From positions 1 through 55,770 of the forward strand of contig NZ_LMEO01000026.1 in assembly GCF_001426375.1 (NCBI RefSeq): a stretch of DNA of 55,770 nucleotides, written 5' to 3'. How positions within the stretch are numbered: position 1 is the first letter of the stretch; the number at the start of each line of letters is the position of its first letter. This DNA is from Paenibacillus sp. Root444D2 (GTDB lineage: Bacteria; Bacillota; Bacilli; Paenibacillales; NBRC-103111). The notes under the pieces are model-generated. The model was not told where the DNA came from, ran no database searches, and was given only the letters and a program-made list of their open reading frames with translations. Shown one piece after another: positions 17,861 to 26,940 of the stretch. The position numbers and the translations under genes are program-made.

Positions 17861-17909
17861 AGAAGTATAAAGAGAAGAATTCGCTGTCACAGCAAATCCT
17901 TCTCTTTAT
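17861..17909 (-). terminator. Terminator of the deacetylase-like gene
   Basis: TAAAGAGAAG..ATT.GCTG / CAGC.AAT..CTTCTCTTTA forms a long stem immediately after the TAA at 17910. The palindrome is A/T-rich at its base, giving a U-rich tail on the minus strand. Confidence 0.7.
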
Positions 17910-19109
17910 TTATTTCGGACCCGATCCCGGTCTTATAGAATCCCAGACTTCAAGGCTGTCGAACAATGGAAGCAGCCTTGAACGTTGGTCGTGAAGAGCT
18001 ATGCCATCTATATGCCTGCGGTCCATCATGATGCTGTCCGTTTTAAAAGCAAGGTATGGAACCGGACCCACGGAACACATTATGTGAAAGCCCTCCTCCA
18101 CAAGGAATTGGTATTTGCTATCTTCAGACAGTACACTGCTACCGAATGGATAAATGTATATAGAGGTGCCGCCTATCAGCGGCTCCACTTCTTGCTTCCA
18201 GCGCAGCGTATCCTGCTTGAATCGATTCAAGGTTATTTTGGCTGTATTCAAATGCCCGTAACCATGCGAGGCGAACGACCATCCAGTCTCCTTCAAGCGC
18301 TTAATAACAGGAAGCACACCTTCCTTAGCGTTCATATAATTAGGTGAGTCTAGTTGATCTGTGCGGTACCCCAGAATGCCTTCATACCCAGTTAGGGCAA
18401 TAATGCCCTTAGCTCCCTGCCAAGAAAAATCGGGATGATCATGAACAAAATCATCCAATATAGGGACAATTTCATTATTTCGAGCCGTAGTTGGTTTCCC
18501 TTGAGGTGTCATGAAATAAGCCGCAACATCTCCAAGTTCATCCAAGACTAGCCGAGAGGCATTGCCATTCTCGCGCATATAGGTGTAATAGTTGAGGTCG
18601 TCAATAGAGAGAACGAGGGGTTTTTTATCAACGGGCAGCCATAACTCTTTGGGCATGACAACGCCCTCTTTTTCCGTATATAACGAACCAATGTCAATGA
18701 GTACATACTGATTGCGGTATAACGAATCTAGGATTTTGTTGAATTCCTTCACCGTGACGAACCAGTCATTATAGCCTTGCGCCATAGAATCTCCGTCAAA
18801 GGCCAGCTCTGGAAATACGATCAAAGGGTGAAAAAAGATGTGTTCGATCTGTCCTTTGAAAAGGACTAATGGTTTCTCGACAGGTACCGGTTGAGGAGTA
18901 GTAGGTGAAGCCGCTGCTATTTCTAGTGTTGGCGTAGGAGAAGAAACTGGAACAAGATCTATGGAGGCAGACGCTTGCGGTGATTCAGTAGAACTTAGAT
19001 CTTGCAGCGGAGTGAGTACATAACGACTTCCAATCTCAAAAGATATAAATAAAACTATAAGAATCCCCACAAGCAACCCGCTTAACGTCAATACGTATTT
19101 CGTTTTCAA
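17910..19109 (-). CDS. Polysaccharide-deacetylase-like membrane-anchored protein
   Basis: 399 residues. One N-terminal hydrophobic helix (about 8-28) anchors it outside, followed by a Ser/Pro/Thr-rich linker to about residue 80. The ectodomain resembles NodB-type deacetylases: a strand ending LSIDDLNYY, the metal-type motif SHGYGHLN (about 289-296), and IYPFGS further on. It lacks a canonical TFDD motif, having SIDD in its place, so catalytic competence is uncertain. It is monocistronic. Wall or exopolysaccharide modification is the family role. Confidence 0.75.
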   Translation of the reverse strand: MKTKYVLTLSGLLVGILIVLFISFEIGSRYVLTPLQDLSSTESPQASASIDLVPVSSPTPTLEIAAASPTTPQPVPVEKPLVLFKGQIEHIFFHPLIVFPELAFDGDSMAQGYNDWFVTVKEFNKILDSLYRNQYVLIDIGSLYTEKEGVVMPKELWLPVDKKPLVLSIDDLNYYTYMRENGNASRLVLDELGDVAAYFMTPQGKPTTARNNEIVPILDDFVHDHPDFSWQGAKGIIALTGYEGILGYRTDQLDSPNYMNAKEGVLPVIKRLKETGWSFASHGYGHLNTAKITLNRFKQDTLRWKQEVEPLIGGTSIYIYPFGSSVLSEDSKYQFLVEEGFHIMCSVGPVPYLAFKTDSIMMDRRHIDGIALHDQRSRLLPLFDSLEVWDSIRPGSGPK

Positions 19110-19196
19110 AAGAATCCCTCCTTATGCATCCACCTTCAAGAAGACGTAGCAAAGCAAGGTAATGTTCAACAATAGCAATCCTTATTGTGGAGTAAA

Positions 19197-19284
19197 TCTG
19201 CCCGTTAACGTAATGGAGGCTGCCGTTTCATCAAGCCGGCAGCCTCCAAAAGTTGTTTAGCTATAATTCCTCGTTAGTTGAACA
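19197..19284. repeat. Dispersed palindromic repeat, copy 7 (near-consensus)
   Basis: Left CTGCCCGTTAACGTAATGG, hairpin GGAGGCTGCCG / CGGCAGCCTCC, right TTGTTTAGCTATAATTCC and TCGTTAGTTGAACA. This copy best shows the full layout of the family. Confidence 0.8.
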
Positions 19285-19364
19285 AATCCATATCATAGTT
19301 TGATGATTTCGATGCATTTAAAATACTGACTTTCATTTACTTTGACTGCAATAGCATCTTTATA

Positions 19365-20213
19365 CTATCTTGATTGGCGCAAAAACTCGCGCGGAGTAAC
19401 CCCTAAGATACGTTTGAAATGGCGGTGCAAATGGCTCTGATCGCTGAATCCGAGCGTTACGGCAACGTCGTGTATGGCATTTCCTCCGAGCAGTAGTTGT
19501 TGCGCTTTGCGAATTCGCTCCTGCAAGACATATTGATGCGGAGGGAACCCCATTGCTTCCCTAAAGAGCCGAACCAAATGCGAAGAACTGACATGAGCAG
19601 CTGCTGCAAGATCACCCAAGGAAATCTCCTGCTCAAGATGCGCATGAATATAATCCAGGGCGCCCTCCAACTGCTTTCGGACCAGTCGTTGAGGCGCGCT
19701 TGTCTTCCGTTCGGCAACTGTACCGTAACAATGCAGCAAATGAACCGACAACATTCGAATAAGCGATTCGGTATAAAGTTTGCCTCCCGGTTCGCCCTCT
19801 TTCAAATCCGCCATCAGCCACTGCGCCAAGTGTACAACTCGGTCGTCGCGTAACCGAATATGCCTACCGAAATCGATAGCACTTCCGTTCGGGAGCTCCA
19901 TCTCGATGGCAACATGGTCGATTAAGGCCGGAGGCAAATCCAGCCGAATAAACGAGAGGTCCTTTTCCCACCTGCAGAACGACATATCGCCGGCCGAGAA
20001 CAAGTTGATGTCGCCCCGATTAGCAACACCTTCTCCAGAATACCCATCCGCTCGCTCGAACACGCGTACCGGCTGTGGAGTCAGATGGATCACAAGCAGA
20101 TGGTCAGACAAAACCGGCTCGAAAGCTTCTTGCGGAGGAACACAGTCCACACCTGATAACTTCACATCGGACCACCCTGAAGTGTCACCTGTCACTACTG
20201 AAACGTTTGGCAA
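19365..20213 (-). CDS. AraC-family transcriptional regulator
   Basis: 282 residues. The N-terminal half (about 1-150) is a cupin-like effector domain. The C-terminal half has the two AraC helix-turn-helix motifs (ISLGDLAAAAHVSSSHLVRL and IHDVAVTLGFSDQSHLHRHF) and the usual end GVTPREFLRQ. It is divergent from the aldo/keto reductase gene with a 222-bp gap, so it probably controls that gene. The inducer is unknown. Confidence 0.9.
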   Translation of the reverse strand: MPNVSVVTGDTSGWSDVKLSGVDCVPPQEAFEPVLSDHLLVIHLTPQPVRVFERADGYSGEGVANRGDINLFSAGDMSFCRWEKDLSFIRLDLPPALIDHVAIEMELPNGSAIDFGRHIRLRDDRVVHLAQWLMADLKEGEPGGKLYTESLIRMLSVHLLHCYGTVAERKTSAPQRLVRKQLEGALDYIHAHLEQEISLGDLAAAAHVSSSHLVRLFREAMGFPPHQYVLQERIRKAQQLLLGGNAIHDVAVTLGFSDQSHLHRHFKRILGVTPREFLRQSR

Positions 20214-20435
20214 ACAGTCTCACCTTCCACTATCCATATTTTTCAGAGACACCCGATAACTTCTAACGTTCTAACTCTATTTTATCCAGAATATGGATTA
20301 AGATCAATGCGATATGAGGTGAATAAGCATTTTGTACAAAAACGTGATAATTATGTTCAAGAAAGAATGGCCAGATGCACGATATACTTTAACCAAGATA
20401 AGAGAAACCAATATGCTTAGGAGGCAGAGTAAAAA

Positions 20436-21467
20436 ATGAAATATGCGAAATTGGGCAATTCCGGTTTGATCGTATCCAGGTTAGCGTTCGGAGCAATGAC
20501 TTTCGGCTCGGGGAACATTCCAAGCGTGTATAAAGTAGGTCAGGATCTAGGGCAAAATCTGGTGGACCATGCACTCGATGCCGGCATTAACTTCTTTGAC
20601 ACAGCGGATGCTTACGCAGGCGGACAAAGCGAAGAAATACTCGGGCAATTGCTGGGTGCGCGTAGGAAAGAAACGATTATCGCCACGAAAGCCGGCTTAC
20701 GGGTGGGTCCTGCCCTTGTCCAAGCCGGGCTTTCCCGCAAACATTTGTTCACCGCGTGCGAAGCGAGCTTAGCGCGATTGAATACGGATTATATTGATCT
20801 GTATATCGTCCATAAGACCGACCCGTTCACACCGCTTGAAGAAACATTGGAAGCGCTGAACGATCTTGTCCGGCAAGGCAAAGTCCGGTATATCGGCTAT
20901 TCCAACTGGCCGTCTTGGCTTGCTGCCCAAGCACTTCAAATGCAGCGCGAACGCGGATGGGCTCCCTTCATCAACGGACAAATGTACTACTCTTTGATCG
21001 GCCGGGATGTTGAGCACGACACGGTGCCGTTCATGACGAACAGCGGCGTCGGTTTGACGGTATGGAGCCCACTGGCCAGCGGTTTCTTAAGCGGCAAATA
21101 TACGCGTGACAACCTGAACGATCCGAACAATCGGCTAAGCGGATTCGATTTTCTTCCGCATGACAAGGAAAAAGGCTTTACGATTCTGGATACTGTAAGG
21201 GAAATTGCGCGACACCATGGCGCAACTCCTGCACAAGTGTCGATCGCTTGGCTGCTGGCGCAGCCCCATGTAAGCAGCGTACTGCTGGGTTCGAGTAAAA
21301 TAGCTCAACTTGACGAAAATTTGAGTGCCGGTGACCTGGAGTTAACATCAGAAGATATCGCGACCTTGGATCAATTGACGCGCCCTGAGCCGCTGTATCC
21401 GAACTGGTTTACGACCAATCTGCTTGACTCTCAAGTTACCGAGGCATTGAAGAAAAATCTATCTTGA
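20436..21467 (+). CDS. Aldo/keto reductase
   Basis: 343 residues, (beta/alpha)8 AKR with the catalytic tetrad visible: Asp and Tyr in FFDTADAY, Lys in IATKAG and His in YIVHKTD. C-terminal NADPH-binding residues lie in SVLLGSSKIAQL. It resembles the YajO/IolS-like AKR group of Gram-positives. The substrate is not deducible. The ATG follows TAGGAGG at an 11-nt spacing. It is divergent from an AraC regulator. Confidence 0.9.
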   Translation: MKYAKLGNSGLIVSRLAFGAMTFGSGNIPSVYKVGQDLGQNLVDHALDAGINFFDTADAYAGGQSEEILGQLLGARRKETIIATKAGLRVGPALVQAGLSRKHLFTACEASLARLNTDYIDLYIVHKTDPFTPLEETLEALNDLVRQGKVRYIGYSNWPSWLAAQALQMQRERGWAPFINGQMYYSLIGRDVEHDTVPFMTNSGVGLTVWSPLASGFLSGKYTRDNLNDPNNRLSGFDFLPHDKEKGFTILDTVREIARHHGATPAQVSIAWLLAQPHVSSVLLGSSKIAQLDENLSAGDLELTSEDIATLDQLTRPEPLYPNWFTTNLLDSQVTEALKKNLS

Positions 21468-21568
21468 AACAGTTGATGTTGAAATTTCCAGACTACCAGT
21501 AATTAAAACGCTATTGGAATTGAAATAGCCTAAAGAAATAGCTTTTCTTTTCTTGCAGTTTTTTGCCA

Positions 21569-21651
21569 TACTGCCTTTTAGCATAACGAGGCTGCCGAAC
21601 GTTTCCTCGGCAGCCTTGTTGTTTTCTTATTCAGCTCTCGTTCCTCGTTAA
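21569..21651. repeat. Dispersed palindromic repeat, copy 8
   Basis: AGGCTGCCGA / TCGGCAGCCT hairpin with flank AGCATAACG on the left and CAGCTCTCGTTCCTCGTTA on the right. It lies in the 241-bp gap between convergent genes, which holds nothing else clear. Confidence 0.7.
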
Positions 21652-21708
21652 TAATTTACTTTCAACTAAGTCGCAAAAATCTTGGTTTCTTATGGGTTTT
21701 AATAAAAC

Positions 21709-22584
21709 TTACTTATTTGTAGTAACTTGTTGAACCTTTTTAGATATTAGCTCAGCTAGTTCATCTTTTGGAGGAGCTGTAATGCCTGGCTCCTTATTTT
21801 CTACTGCCTTTAGTTGTATTTCAACTTGAGCTTGTATAATTACATCGTTCACTTCTTTTTCTGATACATTCTTCGAAGCTGCAACTTCAATAACTGTCTT
21901 GCCTGTATCTAATTCTTTTTGTAGTTCCGCTGCATCCATTTGCAACAATTCAAATAGTTTAGCGTTATTTAACATACCAGCACCAAATCCTTTGAGGATA
22001 CCCTCTTCGGCTTTCACATAGACCTTTTTTTCTTGGTGAGAAATTTCATTGACTTGTTCACTTTTTTGTACGCTTTGAATCGGTTTTACATTTTCTTTTT
22101 CAGCCGCTAGAGAGGTATGAGCTTGTTCGTTAACTAAATCCCATATATTTCTTTCATTAATCGCGGATTCCGTCCATTTAATCATTGCCTCTTTTTTACT
22201 AGGATCGGGTTCAATTCCTTGTGATGCATTAAACTCTTCCTGTGATTTTGCTGCAATTTCAGTAAAGAAATCAATTATCTTCTGTTTTGGAACATTTTTA
22301 GATTCTGCAATTTCAACGATGGATTTACCCGAAGCTAATTGTTCTTTCACAGTGGCGGCATCCATTTTAAGTAAACGAAATAATTTATCGTAATCTAAGT
22401 ATTCTGCGCCCGGCCCTTTATATTCAAAATCTTGCGGTTGTCCTTTGGGTGCATCGAATACTTTTCCGCCTGCACTTATTACTTGCTTATCTTTTAATGA
22501 TAACTTAGAACTAGCAAAGGCGCTTCCTGCTCCTACAACTAATACTGCTGCTGTCAAACCCATAATTAATAATTTCTTTTTCAT
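21709..22584 (-). CDS. Secreted protein with duplicated helical repeat, function unknown
   Basis: 291 residues with a clear signal peptide (MKKKLLIMGLTAAVLVVGAG, cleavage after AFA). Two copies of a roughly 45-residue unit are easy to see: LFRLLKMDAATVKEQLASGK (about 69-88) and LFELLQMDAAELQKELDTGK (about 213-232), each followed by IVEIAESKNV or VIEVAASKNV. The pattern MDA...L..GK...EIA resembles repeats found in several exported Bacillales proteins of unknown role. A charged linker joins the copies. Start supported by AGGAATAGGTG. A short upstream ORF ends 4 nt before this ATG. Confidence 0.75.
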   Translation of the reverse strand: MKKKLLIMGLTAAVLVVGAGSAFASSKLSLKDKQVISAGGKVFDAPKGQPQDFEYKGPGAEYLDYDKLFRLLKMDAATVKEQLASGKSIVEIAESKNVPKQKIIDFFTEIAAKSQEEFNASQGIEPDPSKKEAMIKWTESAINERNIWDLVNEQAHTSLAAEKENVKPIQSVQKSEQVNEISHQEKKVYVKAEEGILKGFGAGMLNNAKLFELLQMDAAELQKELDTGKTVIEVAASKNVSEKEVNDVIIQAQVEIQLKAVENKEPGITAPPKDELAELISKKVQQVTTNK

Positions 22585-22588
22585 ATAA

Positions 22589-22729
22589 TCACCTATTCCT
22601 TTGTTTTTTCTTACACTGAGCTATGCTACCTGTTCCTAAAAGTACAGCGGTAGCAATTCCATAAGTAGCTAGCTTTGTTTTCAAATTCTCATTTTTTTCA
22701 CCAATCCTTTGACTTATAATGACTTGCAA
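22589..22729 (-). CDS. Possible small membrane peptide coupled to the secreted-protein gene
   Basis: A 46-codon frame starting at TTG 22729 ends TGA at 22589, only 4 nt before the ATG of the downstream gene. It has a charged start (SQRIGEKNENLKTKL), one transmembrane helix (YGIATAVLLGTGSIA) and a basic tail (KKKQRNR). The same frame stays open and hydrophobic upstream (ILSLYGGVTFTLQVII) into an 11-bp repeat tract, so the true protein may be longer, with a lost or unusual start. Confidence 0.4.
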   Translation of the reverse strand: MQVIISQRIGEKNENLKTKLATYGIATAVLLGTGSIAQCKKKQRNR

Positions 22730-22754
22730 GGTAAATGTAACACCGCCGTATAAA

Positions 22755-22798
22755 GATAAAATGTAGATAAAATGAAGATGATATAAAGATGATAAAAA
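22755..22798. repeat. Four tandem 11-bp AT-rich units
   Basis: Units GATAAAATGTA, GATAAAATGAA, GATGATATAAA and GATGATAAAAA follow each other with an exact 11-bp period. They precede the possible small membrane ORF and lie between it and repeat copy 9. Confidence 0.55.
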
Positions 22799-22806
22799 AA
22801 CAACTA

Positions 22807-22899
22807 TACTGCCCGTTAGCGGAATAGACCACCGGATTTATCACCGGCAGCCTGCTAGATCTTGTTATGAAACTATCATTCTCCGTTAGGTTAATGAAC
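22807..22899. repeat. Dispersed palindromic repeat, copy 9 (degenerate core)
   Basis: Left CTGCCCGTTAGCGGAAT, degenerate hairpin CACCGG / CCGGCAG and right CTATCATTCTCCGTTAGGTTAA. It abuts the 11-bp tandem tract. Confidence 0.6.
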
Positions 22900-22989
22900 T
22901 TGTCTTTTTTACCATGGATTTTAATTGTACACTCGGAGTGCATAATCTATTAGTCACGCTTTTTTTCCGCGGCTCATGTTGCAAGCTGT

Positions 22990-23175
22990 TCAAGGTTTAA
23001 TTCGTTCATACTTCTTTTCCGGATCGCCCAGGCTTTGGATGTTGTTTGGCTTTGGCTTGCATAGGCTAACATTATAGCAAATGCCTTCTTCAATGTGAAA
23101 ACCCGTTTTGAATATCGTATTATCTTGCCCTTTGAATTCAAGGCTTTGGCATCTGATGCAATAAACTTTTTCCAC
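22990..23175 (-). CDS. Small CxxC protein, hypothetical
   Basis: 61 residues from a GTG start with AAGGAG about 11 nt upstream. It has one CxxC (YCIRC) plus two further Cys, in GICYNVSLCKPKPNN, an arrangement that could form a small zinc knuckle. The end is polar (DPEKKYERIKP). No signal peptide. It stands alone between a repeat region and a divergently transcribed LysR gene. Function unknown. Confidence 0.5.
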   Translation of the reverse strand: MEKVYCIRCQSLEFKGQDNTIFKTGFHIEEGICYNVSLCKPKPNNIQSLGDPEKKYERIKP

Positions 23176-23346
23176 TTTTCAAGCCACTCCTTTCTTCGTT
23201 GGGAAGTTTATATATGATTGTTCTGATCCTAATCAACTAATTCTGAGTCTGTTTGACTTTTATTATAGAAATGATCATTAATAATGTATAATGCATATTA
23301 AGTTATTTAATATAGATTCGAGTCTATATATAAGGTAGGGTATCAC

Positions 23347-24243
23347 ATGGAGCTGCTTCAGCTGCAATACTTCCAAACGACTGCAAAACTAGAACAAATT
23401 ACGAAAGCTGCGGAGGTATTAAACATTACCCAACCTTCGCTGAGCAAGACTATCGCCAGGTTGGAAGAGCATGTCGGCGTTCCGTTATTCGATCGGCAAG
23501 GTCGCAATATTCGATTGAATGCATACGGCAAAGTGTTTCTTAAACGTGTAGACCGAATCCTTCAAGAGCTCGAGGAAGCGCAGCGGGAAATCCGAGAAAT
23601 GACCGGACTGGACCGTGGAAGCATAACGCTTGCGGTCTCGCTTACAAACCTGTTGCCGGAAATGCTGGGAGCTTTTTTGGAGCTTTATCCGAATGTGCAT
23701 TTTCACCAAGTAGTTGAACCTATATCCGTGATGAAGCAGATGGTCGAGAACGGTGATATTGATATGTGCATCACTTTTGCGCAGATTGAAGGTCCTGATA
23801 TCGAATGGAGGACGCTACGGACAGAGCAAATCCATTTGATCGTACCGGATCATCATCCTTTAGCGGGTCGGGAGTGTGTCTCCCTTAACGAACTAAAGGA
23901 TGAATCATTCATTGGACTAAATTCCGGGTATTGGTTCCGTGAATTGACGGATAGCTTATGCATGAAAGCCGGCGGATTTATACCTAATACGACTATTGAA
24001 GTAGATGAGGTTGATGCAGCGTTATTGCTGTTGAAAAAAGGGCACGGTATCGCATTTGCCCCGGAATTGGCGTGGAGGTCAAGAATGGAATTGATGCAAA
24101 ACAAACTGACAATTACCGATCTCGGCGGCAGCTTGACGCTCAGGTTGGTCTGGTCCAAGAGGCATTATTTGTCGTTGGCCGCACAGAAGTTTCACGAGTT
24201 CGTCCTCGACTATTTTGAGAACTTTTCAAAGTTAAGCAGATAA
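23347..24243 (+). CDS. LysR-family transcriptional regulator
   Basis: 298 residues. The N-terminal helix-turn-helix (QITKAAEVLNITQPSLSKTI, then RLEEHVGVPLFDR) is followed by an effector domain from about residue 90. The start MELLQLQYF is typical of Bacillales LysR proteins of the YybE/GltC-like type. It is not divergent from an obvious target; the small CxxC gene lies upstream on the other strand and the gerA operon downstream. It has its own terminator at 24243-24268. Confidence 0.88.
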   Translation: MELLQLQYFQTTAKLEQITKAAEVLNITQPSLSKTIARLEEHVGVPLFDRQGRNIRLNAYGKVFLKRVDRILQELEEAQREIREMTGLDRGSITLAVSLTNLLPEMLGAFLELYPNVHFHQVVEPISVMKQMVENGDIDMCITFAQIEGPDIEWRTLRTEQIHLIVPDHHPLAGRECVSLNELKDESFIGLNSGYWFRELTDSLCMKAGGFIPNTTIEVDEVDAALLLLKKGHGIAFAPELAWRSRMELMQNKLTITDLGGSLTLRLVWSKRHYLSLAAQKFHEFVLDYFENFSKLSR

Positions 24244-24268
24244 AGCGTGCTATGTGCACGCTTTTTTC
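24243..24268 (+). terminator. Terminator of the LysR gene
   Basis: AAGCGTGC-tatgt-GCACGCTT followed by TTTTCG directly after the stop codon. Confidence 0.8.
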
Positions 24269-24403
24269 GTTTAGCCAAGCTCAAACTTACGTTCTTTACG
24301 CACTGATACTTGGAATAGCTGGCTACAGTTAAATCGGCCTTTACATATTTTTGGAATTTATGGGTTAAAGTAAGGAGAACGGTGATGATGGGAGGAAAAA
24401 CGT

Positions 24404-25843
24404 GTGAAGCCAAGTTCATCGATTGAAGCGACAGAGCAATATTTCAAACAGCTTTTCTCTGAACAAAGCGACTTTCAATCGAAACCGCTGTTCATTGGGG
24501 GAATGGAATATAGGCTGTTCTATTTCAATACGTTGATTGATTCCTCCCACGTTCAAGATTTTATTCTGAAGCCGCTGCTTCTCCGTCCGCAGGACGCGGT
24601 CCGCGACGTCGTGTCGATTCTCGACTATGCGGAAACCGAGCAATTGGAGGAAGCTGTTCAGGCAATCATGTATGGTAAAGTCGTGCTGCATCGCGGCGAA
24701 GAGAACAAGCTTTACCTGCTCGGGGTGGATTTAAAGAAGGAGCGCTCCATCAATATCCCGACCAATGAGCGTGTTTTACGCGGAGCAAATGAAGCGTTCA
24801 TTGAAAATTTAGATACAAATATCAACCTGATGCGCAAGCTAATCAACACTAGGGAGTTTGTCGTCAAAACGTATACGATAGGTCGGCTCTCGCAGACGAA
24901 GGTGGCTGTCATGTACATCAAGTCGATTGCGAATACGGCGATCATCGAGGAGCTGGAAAGAAGGCTCAGCAGTATTGACATTGACTATGTCGAGGCGCCG
25001 GGATTTATCGATGAGCTCATCCGGGAGAAGAAATTCAGCCTATTTCCACAACTGCTCGTTACGGAACGGCCGGACCGCGCACGTGCCTATTTAATGGAGG
25101 GAAAGGCCGTCATTGCAACTGCAGGATCACCGGACACGATCATCCTTCCGGTAACGTTCTGGTCTTTTTTCCAAAGCCCGGATGATTACCAAATCAGTTG
25201 GCTGATAGGCTCAATCTTTCGGCTTTTGCGTATCTGCTCCTTTTTTATTACGATTGGCCTGCCTGCCTTTTATGTGGGGGTCAGTGCTTTTAATCCGCAG
25301 CTGCTGCCGATCACTTTCGTCAATACCCTGCAGAACTCGCTGAAATATGTCACGTTTCCTCCGGTATTCGAGGCGCTTTCGATGATGCTCCTACTTGAGA
25401 TTTTAAGAGAAGCAACGGTTCGGCTGGCGAGTCCCGTCGGCCAAACGATCGGCGTAGTTGGCGGTATTGTCATCGGAACGGTGGTCGTGCAGTCAAATTT
25501 GGTTTCCAATACAATGGTTATCGTAGCCGCTTTAACAGGCTTGGCCTCTTTTATCATACCTTCATACGAGATGAGCAGCGCCATTCGCCTTCTAAGCTAT
25601 CCTGCGCTCCTTCTTTCCTCGTTGTTCGGTCTATTTGGCCTCGCCTTCTTCTTCATGATGATTTGCATAAATTTATGCCAAATGAATACGATGGGACTCC
25701 CTTACTATAAACCGCCCTTCTCCTTGAGCGAGATGAAGGATACGCTGTTTCGCGCACCGGTTTGGAGCTTGCGCAAGCGGCCGGGAGGAACGGCGCCGAG
25801 CAATCAAATAAGGATACGGCATCCAAGGAGATGGAAACGATGA
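24404..25843 (+). CDS. GerA-type spore germinant receptor subunit A
   Basis: 479 residues from GTG 24404 with GGGAGGA about 8 nt upstream. Family layout: a large N-terminal cytosolic domain (about 1-275), then four to five membrane helices (about 280-440), including the conserved GerA segment SYEMSSAIRLLSYP. Subunit A of these receptors sits in the spore inner membrane and, with B and C, senses germinant and opens an ion channel. It is first of three genes; its stop overlaps the next start (ATGA). Such operons are normally driven by SigG, but I could not identify a clear SigG promoter. The germinant is unknown. Confidence 0.92.
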   Translation: MKPSSSIEATEQYFKQLFSEQSDFQSKPLFIGGMEYRLFYFNTLIDSSHVQDFILKPLLLRPQDAVRDVVSILDYAETEQLEEAVQAIMYGKVVLHRGEENKLYLLGVDLKKERSINIPTNERVLRGANEAFIENLDTNINLMRKLINTREFVVKTYTIGRLSQTKVAVMYIKSIANTAIIEELERRLSSIDIDYVEAPGFIDELIREKKFSLFPQLLVTERPDRARAYLMEGKAVIATAGSPDTIILPVTFWSFFQSPDDYQISWLIGSIFRLLRICSFFITIGLPAFYVGVSAFNPQLLPITFVNTLQNSLKYVTFPPVFEALSMMLLLEILREATVRLASPVGQTIGVVGGIVIGTVVVQSNLVSNTMVIVAALTGLASFIIPSYEMSSAIRLLSYPALLLSSLFGLFGLAFFFMMICINLCQMNTMGLPYYKPPFSLSEMKDTLFRAPVWSLRKRPGGTAPSNQIRIRHPRRWKR

Positions 25844-26940
25844 GGAAAGAAGAAACCATCACTGGTAGACAACTGATCTCGCTCGTAATCATGGTGCAGC
25901 TTGGAACGGAAATAATATCCTTACCCCATGGAGAAGCCGAAGTTGCCGGCCATGATGCTTGGCTGGCTGTTTTGCTAAGCGGACTGGCCGCACAAGCAGG
26001 CATCGTGCTGATTTGGTGGCTTGGCAGCCGATATCCAGCGCGGAATTTTTATGCCTATCTCCCACTAATTGTAGGCAAACCGATTGGAGCTTGCATCAAA
26101 TTATTGTATGGAAGCTATTACGCCCTTTCCGGACTCTTGTTAACATTGCTTTATACCGACATCATAAAAAGATGGGTATTTTTGCTGACGCCTAGGTGGG
26201 CAATCATTCTTATGCTTCTAATTGTGTGCGGCTATGCGGCAACGTCAACACTGAAGAAGCTTGCTTATGTATCGCAAACCTTTATTTTCTACTATTTCAT
26301 TAGTTTTATGTTGATCGTTTTTAGTGGGATCTACGGACTTGACGTGAGAAATTTACTGCCAGTCTTGCCTGATGGCTGGTATCCGGTTATGAAGGGAGCA
26401 TATACCGCATTTAGCGCTTTTGTCGGGTATGATCTGCTCCTTTATGCCTACCCGTATGTAAAGACCCAGAGCAAAAAGAAGCTGCTTCTAACGATATCGC
26501 TTGCGAACGCCTGCACGGTCGTGTACGATGTCATGGTCTGCCTGATCTGCTCAATGAAGTTCAGTTTGGCACAGCTCAAGGTTATTCCCGAGCCAATCAT
26601 TTTTATATTAAAGAGTTATCAACTTGAGACGCTGCAGAGCATTGACATATTGTTCCTCATCTTCTATGTAGGCATTATATCGACAACGATCTATGTGTAT
26701 TTCTTTTTGGCCGCTAAAGCCTTCCTTCATCTACGCAGTCAGGGCTTGGGCAAGCAGCATGTTTGGGTATGGGCGATTGTATGCGTTTGTTTCATAGGGG
26801 GTTTTTTCCTGACCAAGCGTAGTGCCATTTTGCAGTTTTCCTCGATTCAGGACAAACTGTCGATCATCATGATCGCCATTCTGCCACTCATCCTGCTCTT
26901 GATTTCCAAGCTGCGAGGCACCAGGAGGAGCGGCATATGA
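25840..26940 (+). CDS. GerA-type spore germinant receptor subunit B
   Basis: 366 residues from ATG 25840, which overlaps the subunit A stop by ATGA and has AAGGAG 9 nt upstream; the longer frame from 25762 is not needed. It is an integral membrane protein of about ten helices, of the amino acid-polyamine-organocation transporter-like spore permease family. ITGRQLISLVIMVQLGTEII with LPHGEAEVAGHDAWLA is the typical start. Subunit B carries the germinant-binding pocket in this family. Followed by subunit C with a 4-bp overlap. Confidence 0.92.
   Translation: MRKEETITGRQLISLVIMVQLGTEIISLPHGEAEVAGHDAWLAVLLSGLAAQAGIVLIWWLGSRYPARNFYAYLPLIVGKPIGACIKLLYGSYYALSGLLLTLLYTDIIKRWVFLLTPRWAIILMLLIVCGYAATSTLKKLAYVSQTFIFYYFISFMLIVFSGIYGLDVRNLLPVLPDGWYPVMKGAYTAFSAFVGYDLLLYAYPYVKTQSKKKLLLTISLANACTVVYDVMVCLICSMKFSLAQLKVIPEPIIFILKSYQLETLQSIDILFLIFYVGIISTTIYVYFFLAAKAFLHLRSQGLGKQHVWVWAIVCVCFIGGFFLTKRSAILQFSSIQDKLSIIMIAILPLILLLISKLRGTRRSGI

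Noticed and set aside
22698..22943. 81-codon minus-strand ORF
   Set aside because: It spans repeat copy 9 and the 11-bp tandem tract; residues are low complexity and no start signal is present.
25762..25839. N-terminal extension of germinant receptor subunit B
   Set aside because: The overlap with subunit A would be 82 bp without a ribosome site, whereas ATG 25840 has AAGGAG and the usual ATGA overlap.
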